48,015 bases of DNA from Granulosicoccus sp. (lineage in GTDB: Bacteria; Pseudomonadota; Gammaproteobacteria; Granulosicoccales; Granulosicoccaceae): the NCBI GenBank assembly GCA_023301795.1, contig JALZVU010000306.1, positions 1-48,015 of the forward strand. The letters are read 5' to 3'. The translations under genes were made by a program, and so were the position numbers. The notes below the pieces were generated by a model. The model saw only the letters and a list, made by a program, of their open reading frames with translations, ran no database searches and was not told where the DNA came from. How positions within the stretch are numbered: the stretch's first letter is position 1; each line of letters starts with the position of its first letter. Shown in pieces: positions 45,687 through 48,015 of this stretch.

Positions 45687-48015
45687 TTATTGATCTCCAG
45701 ATGCACGTGGGGCACGTTCATCAAGATCACTTTTGCGCTTTTTATCTAGCGGTGCGTCAAATGTGCCATCGTTGTCCTCGTCAATGCCAGCAGCCAGAAT
45801 AGGCATCGGATCCATCGTGCGCAATAAAGGTGTGGTGGAAATGGCGGAAGCCAGCAGTAAGCCTGACTGTATTAGCCACGTAGCAAAGCCAACACTTATT
45901 GTCGCTGTGACCAAAGTACCCACGGTGGTGACCATGTCCTGCCTCAGCGCGCCTTCTGTTTCGAGAGTTTCGACATCAGATCGGACCAGATCAAGCTGAT
46001 TAATCAAATCAATGGAAAATGAGAGCGGCATCAGTGAACCGTTGAAAATTGAAAGCAGCGAGCCAGTTAGATTTTGCTGATCACTGGTGAGATTGTCGAT
46101 CAACAATTCTATAACTATCTGCGAGTTCGTCAAAAATGACGTCGATGACTCGCTGAGCTCATTCTCAACAAGGCCATCAGCCAGAGCAAAAGCAAGAGAG
46201 ACCGGTATGGTAAAACTCATTGCCGAGCTCTCAGTAGTATTGTCGTCTGAGGATTGGGTGCCATCGACTTGAAGTACCGAATCGCTGTCCTTCAAAAGAC
46301 TGACTCTAACAGCGGAATTCACCACAGAAGTTGACGATGTGATGAACCGTTCAGGTTTCGAAATAGCTTCGTCACTCTCGAGGGGCTCTGAATCTGGTGA
46401 TTCAACCTCAGGAAAATTTGTTCCTGGGTTAGCTGCGGCTAAAGCGGCAGTCTTGACGCGCAGAGACAGACTTGCGTCTGCCTCCAACCCTGCTGAGTCG
46501 ATAACTTTGATTTGAAACCGGTAGGTACCTGCATCAGGGCCTCTGACACTCAAGACACCCGTATCGCTTAATTCTATCGAGTCTAACGACGAATCTTGAC
46601 CTTGCCTCACAAGCTGAAACACCAATTGGTCGCCTGTATCGGGATCTGTCGCTTCAAGCTGCCCTATGACACCTTGAAAACCAGCCGTAACCTCGTACTC
46701 GGAATCAACGATAACCGGCGCCTCATTTATATCATCCACACTCACTGACAACACTTGGACATCCGTCAACCCATCAATGTCAGTGACCGTGATTTGTACC
46801 TCGTATAGGTCTTTCTCCTCATGATCAGGGGCAACATTGAAAGTCAATTCGCCGCTTGACGGGTTTATGAAGAACGATGCTTCATCTACGCCGCCACTGA
46901 TGCTATAGGTTAGCGCTCCACCGTCTACATCAAGACTGATCACGGTGGATACAAATGTCTGGTTTTCGGCTGCGCTCACCGAGGATTGCGAGGTGATTAC
47001 TGGATTTTCATTCACATTAAGAACGTTGATTACCAGCGCCTGGTCATGTGTCAGACCACCAGAGTCAGTGACTCTGACCACTACTGAGTAGCGCGATTGG
47101 GATTCAAAATCTATCACGCCACTCGTTAAGATCAACTCATCGGAATTCTCTCCTCCGATACTGAATACTGCTACATCTGGGCCACCGACAACACTGTAAG
47201 AAAACGTATCGGTCGCGTCCACATCAGTGCTACTCAGTGTACCGATGCTGAATCCAGCTTCCGTATCAGTGTTTTCAGACACAGTGCTACTACTAATAGA
47301 CAGCAGCGTCGGAGCGTCATTGTCCGCCAGCACATCCAGCGTCATCGTATAGCTTGTAGCCGAGTCGCTTGTACCATCATTAACCGTAAAGCCAAAGCTG
47401 TCGTAGCTGATGCCTGTCTGATTTAAAGCTGGTATGAACTTAAGATTTCCAGCATCAATATCAGTTGCACCGACAAACTGATTCAAGACGACATCAGCTC
47501 CATTCAATTGGAGAGCGCCATTGCTTTCCAGAGTGGTAATTCGCACGCTGTCCAGATCGCCACCTTCAATGTCATTGAAGTTAAAGTCTGCGCCAGTGAA
47601 GGTATAAGCTGTATCTTCAGACGTCATCACTGTGTTGTTAGCTGCCGTCGGCAGATCGTTAACTGTAGCAATATCAATATTGATAATACCAAGGCTGATA
47701 TCCAGTCCACCACCACTGCCGGTATTGCCACCATCGTTGACAACCACTTCTATGGTGTCTGCATTGTCGCCGTTGGTATTAGTTGTGCCGTGAAGGTATT
47801 GGATGTTGGTGCTGGTATCGAAGTAGCTGTTCAAGTCGGCAAGCGTACCTGTAAGGGTCCTCGCGTCCGCCGTGCCGCCCAATGTAATGCCTATGCCTGC
47901 AACCGTTGTGAGTTCACCTCCAGTCGATGTAGAGAGTGTCACCGTCAATTCGCCACTGGCAGAATCCACATCACTGAGCTCTATGCCCGACAGGTCAATG
48001 TTGCTCGACACATCT
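45687..48015 (-). CDS. Giant cadherin/tandem-repeat surface protein, C-terminal part
   Basis: The frame is open to the right edge, so the N-terminus lies outside. At least four Ig-like or cadherin-like repeats are seen: a NDLPTAANNTVMTSEDTAYTF-type tandem-95 repeat (shortened here), NDAPTLLSISSSTVSEN, NENPVITSQSSVSAAEN and NEAPVIVDSEYEVTAG, with Ca-binding-type DxDxxD and DxNEN turns. A Ser/Glu-rich region follows, then a helical stretch and one C-terminal membrane segment (TLVTATISVGFATWLIQSGLLLAS in part), and a short charged end. This tail resembles those of large surface proteins with a C-terminal membrane anchor. It precedes, and is probably coupled to, the GGDEF/EAL gene. Confidence 0.85.
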   Translation of the reverse strand, partial: DVSSNIDLSGIELSDVDSASGELTVTLSTSTGGELTTVAGIGITLGGTADARTLTGTLADLNSYFDTSTNIQYLHGTTNTNGDNADTIEVVVNDGGNTGSGGGLDISLGIINIDIATVNDLPTAANNTVMTSEDTAYTFTGADFNFNDIEGGDLDSVRITTLESNGALQLNGADVVLNQFVGATDIDAGNLKFIPALNQTGISYDSFGFTVNDGTSDSATSYTMTLDVLADNDAPTLLSISSSTVSENTDTEAGFSIGTLSSTDVDATDTFSYSVVGGPDVAVFSIGGENSDELILTSGVIDFESQSRYSVVVRVTDSGGLTHDQALVINVLNVNENPVITSQSSVSAAENQTFVSTVISLDVDGGALTYSISGGVDEASFFINPSSGELTFNVAPDHEEKDLYEVQITVTDIDGLTDVQVLSVSVDDINEAPVIVDSEYEVTAGFQGVIGQLEATDPDTGDQLVFQLVRQGQDSSLDSIELSDTGVLSVRGPDAGTYRFQIKVIDSAGLEADASLSLRVKTAALAAANPGTNFPEVESPDSEPLESDEAISKPERFITSSTSVVNSAVRVSLLKDSDSVLQVDGTQSSDDNTTESSAMSFTIPVSLAFALADGLVENELSESSTSFLTNSQIVIELLIDNLTSDQQNLTGSLLSIFNGSLMPLSFSIDLINQLDLVRSDVETLETEGALRQDMVTTVGTLVTATISVGFATWLIQSGLLLASAISTTPLLRTMDPMPILAAGIDEDNDGTFDAPLDKKRKSDLDERAPRASGDQ

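Overview
The window looks like a chromosomal segment of a gammaproteobacterium, probably marine or from another aquatic habitat. The support is gyrA, ubiG and a yciK-like gene of gammaproteobacterial type, a HlyU-family protein, a GlyGly-CTERM-like sorting tail, a TRAP transporter, a cadherin-like surface protein and a large c-di-GMP enzyme. A Granulosicoccus/Chromatiales-like host is a guess. No tRNA, rRNA, CRISPR array, phage gene or transposase was recognised.

Layout. (1) 1-2762: 5' part of gyrA on the minus strand; the window cuts it inside a long acidic repeat tail. (2) 3226-5700: ubiG, a squalene/phytoene-synthase-like gene and a YciK-like SDR. (3) 5743-10138: small housekeeping and envelope genes: a subtilase with an added HExxH region, HlyU-like protein, ogt, an SLT lipoprotein, a DUF1653 protein and a lipoprotein. 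(4) 10164-23197: an aerobic benzoyl-CoA (box) catabolic region, all minus strand except one D-2-hydroxyacid dehydrogenase. It holds the 3-oxoadipyl-CoA thiolase, an enoyl-CoA hydratase fused to an orphan 3HCDH C-terminal domain, boxR, boxA, boxB, boxC, a DUF309 protein, an alpha/beta hydrolase and topB. (5) 23607-29480: an unrelated cassette: a secreted M35-type metallopeptidase, a lipoprotein resembling that peptidase's own N-terminal domain, and a radical SAM/SPASM plus GSCFA pair. (6) 29743-35306: benzoate import and activation, read as dctP-dctQ-dctM-SDR-bclA. (7) 35539-38213: a DUF1801 protein and a BKACE/CoA-transferase operon. (8) 38310-48015: hybrid histidine kinase, type II lumazine synthase, pentaheme cytochrome c, GGDEF-GGDEF-EAL protein, and the C-terminal part of a giant cadherin-like protein.

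How the genes fit together. The TRAP system may import benzoate or a related aromatic acid. BclA makes benzoyl-CoA, BoxAB epoxidises it and BoxC opens the ring. The hydratase, the HSD10-like SDR and the thiolase can then carry the product through 3-hydroxyadipyl-CoA and 3-oxoadipyl-CoA to acetyl-CoA and succinyl-CoA. The semialdehyde dehydrogenase (BoxD) step is not encoded here. The BKACE/CoA-transferase operon could give a second way to handle beta-keto acids.

The features I find most unusual are: the hydratase/dehydrogenase fusion with its NAD domain precisely missing, which the SDR may replace; in-frame microsatellites in gyrA, boxR and the M35 gene; the free-standing pro-domain-like lipoprotein beside the metallopeptidase; the radical SAM/GSCFA pair; and a giant adhesin coupled to a two-way c-di-GMP enzyme.
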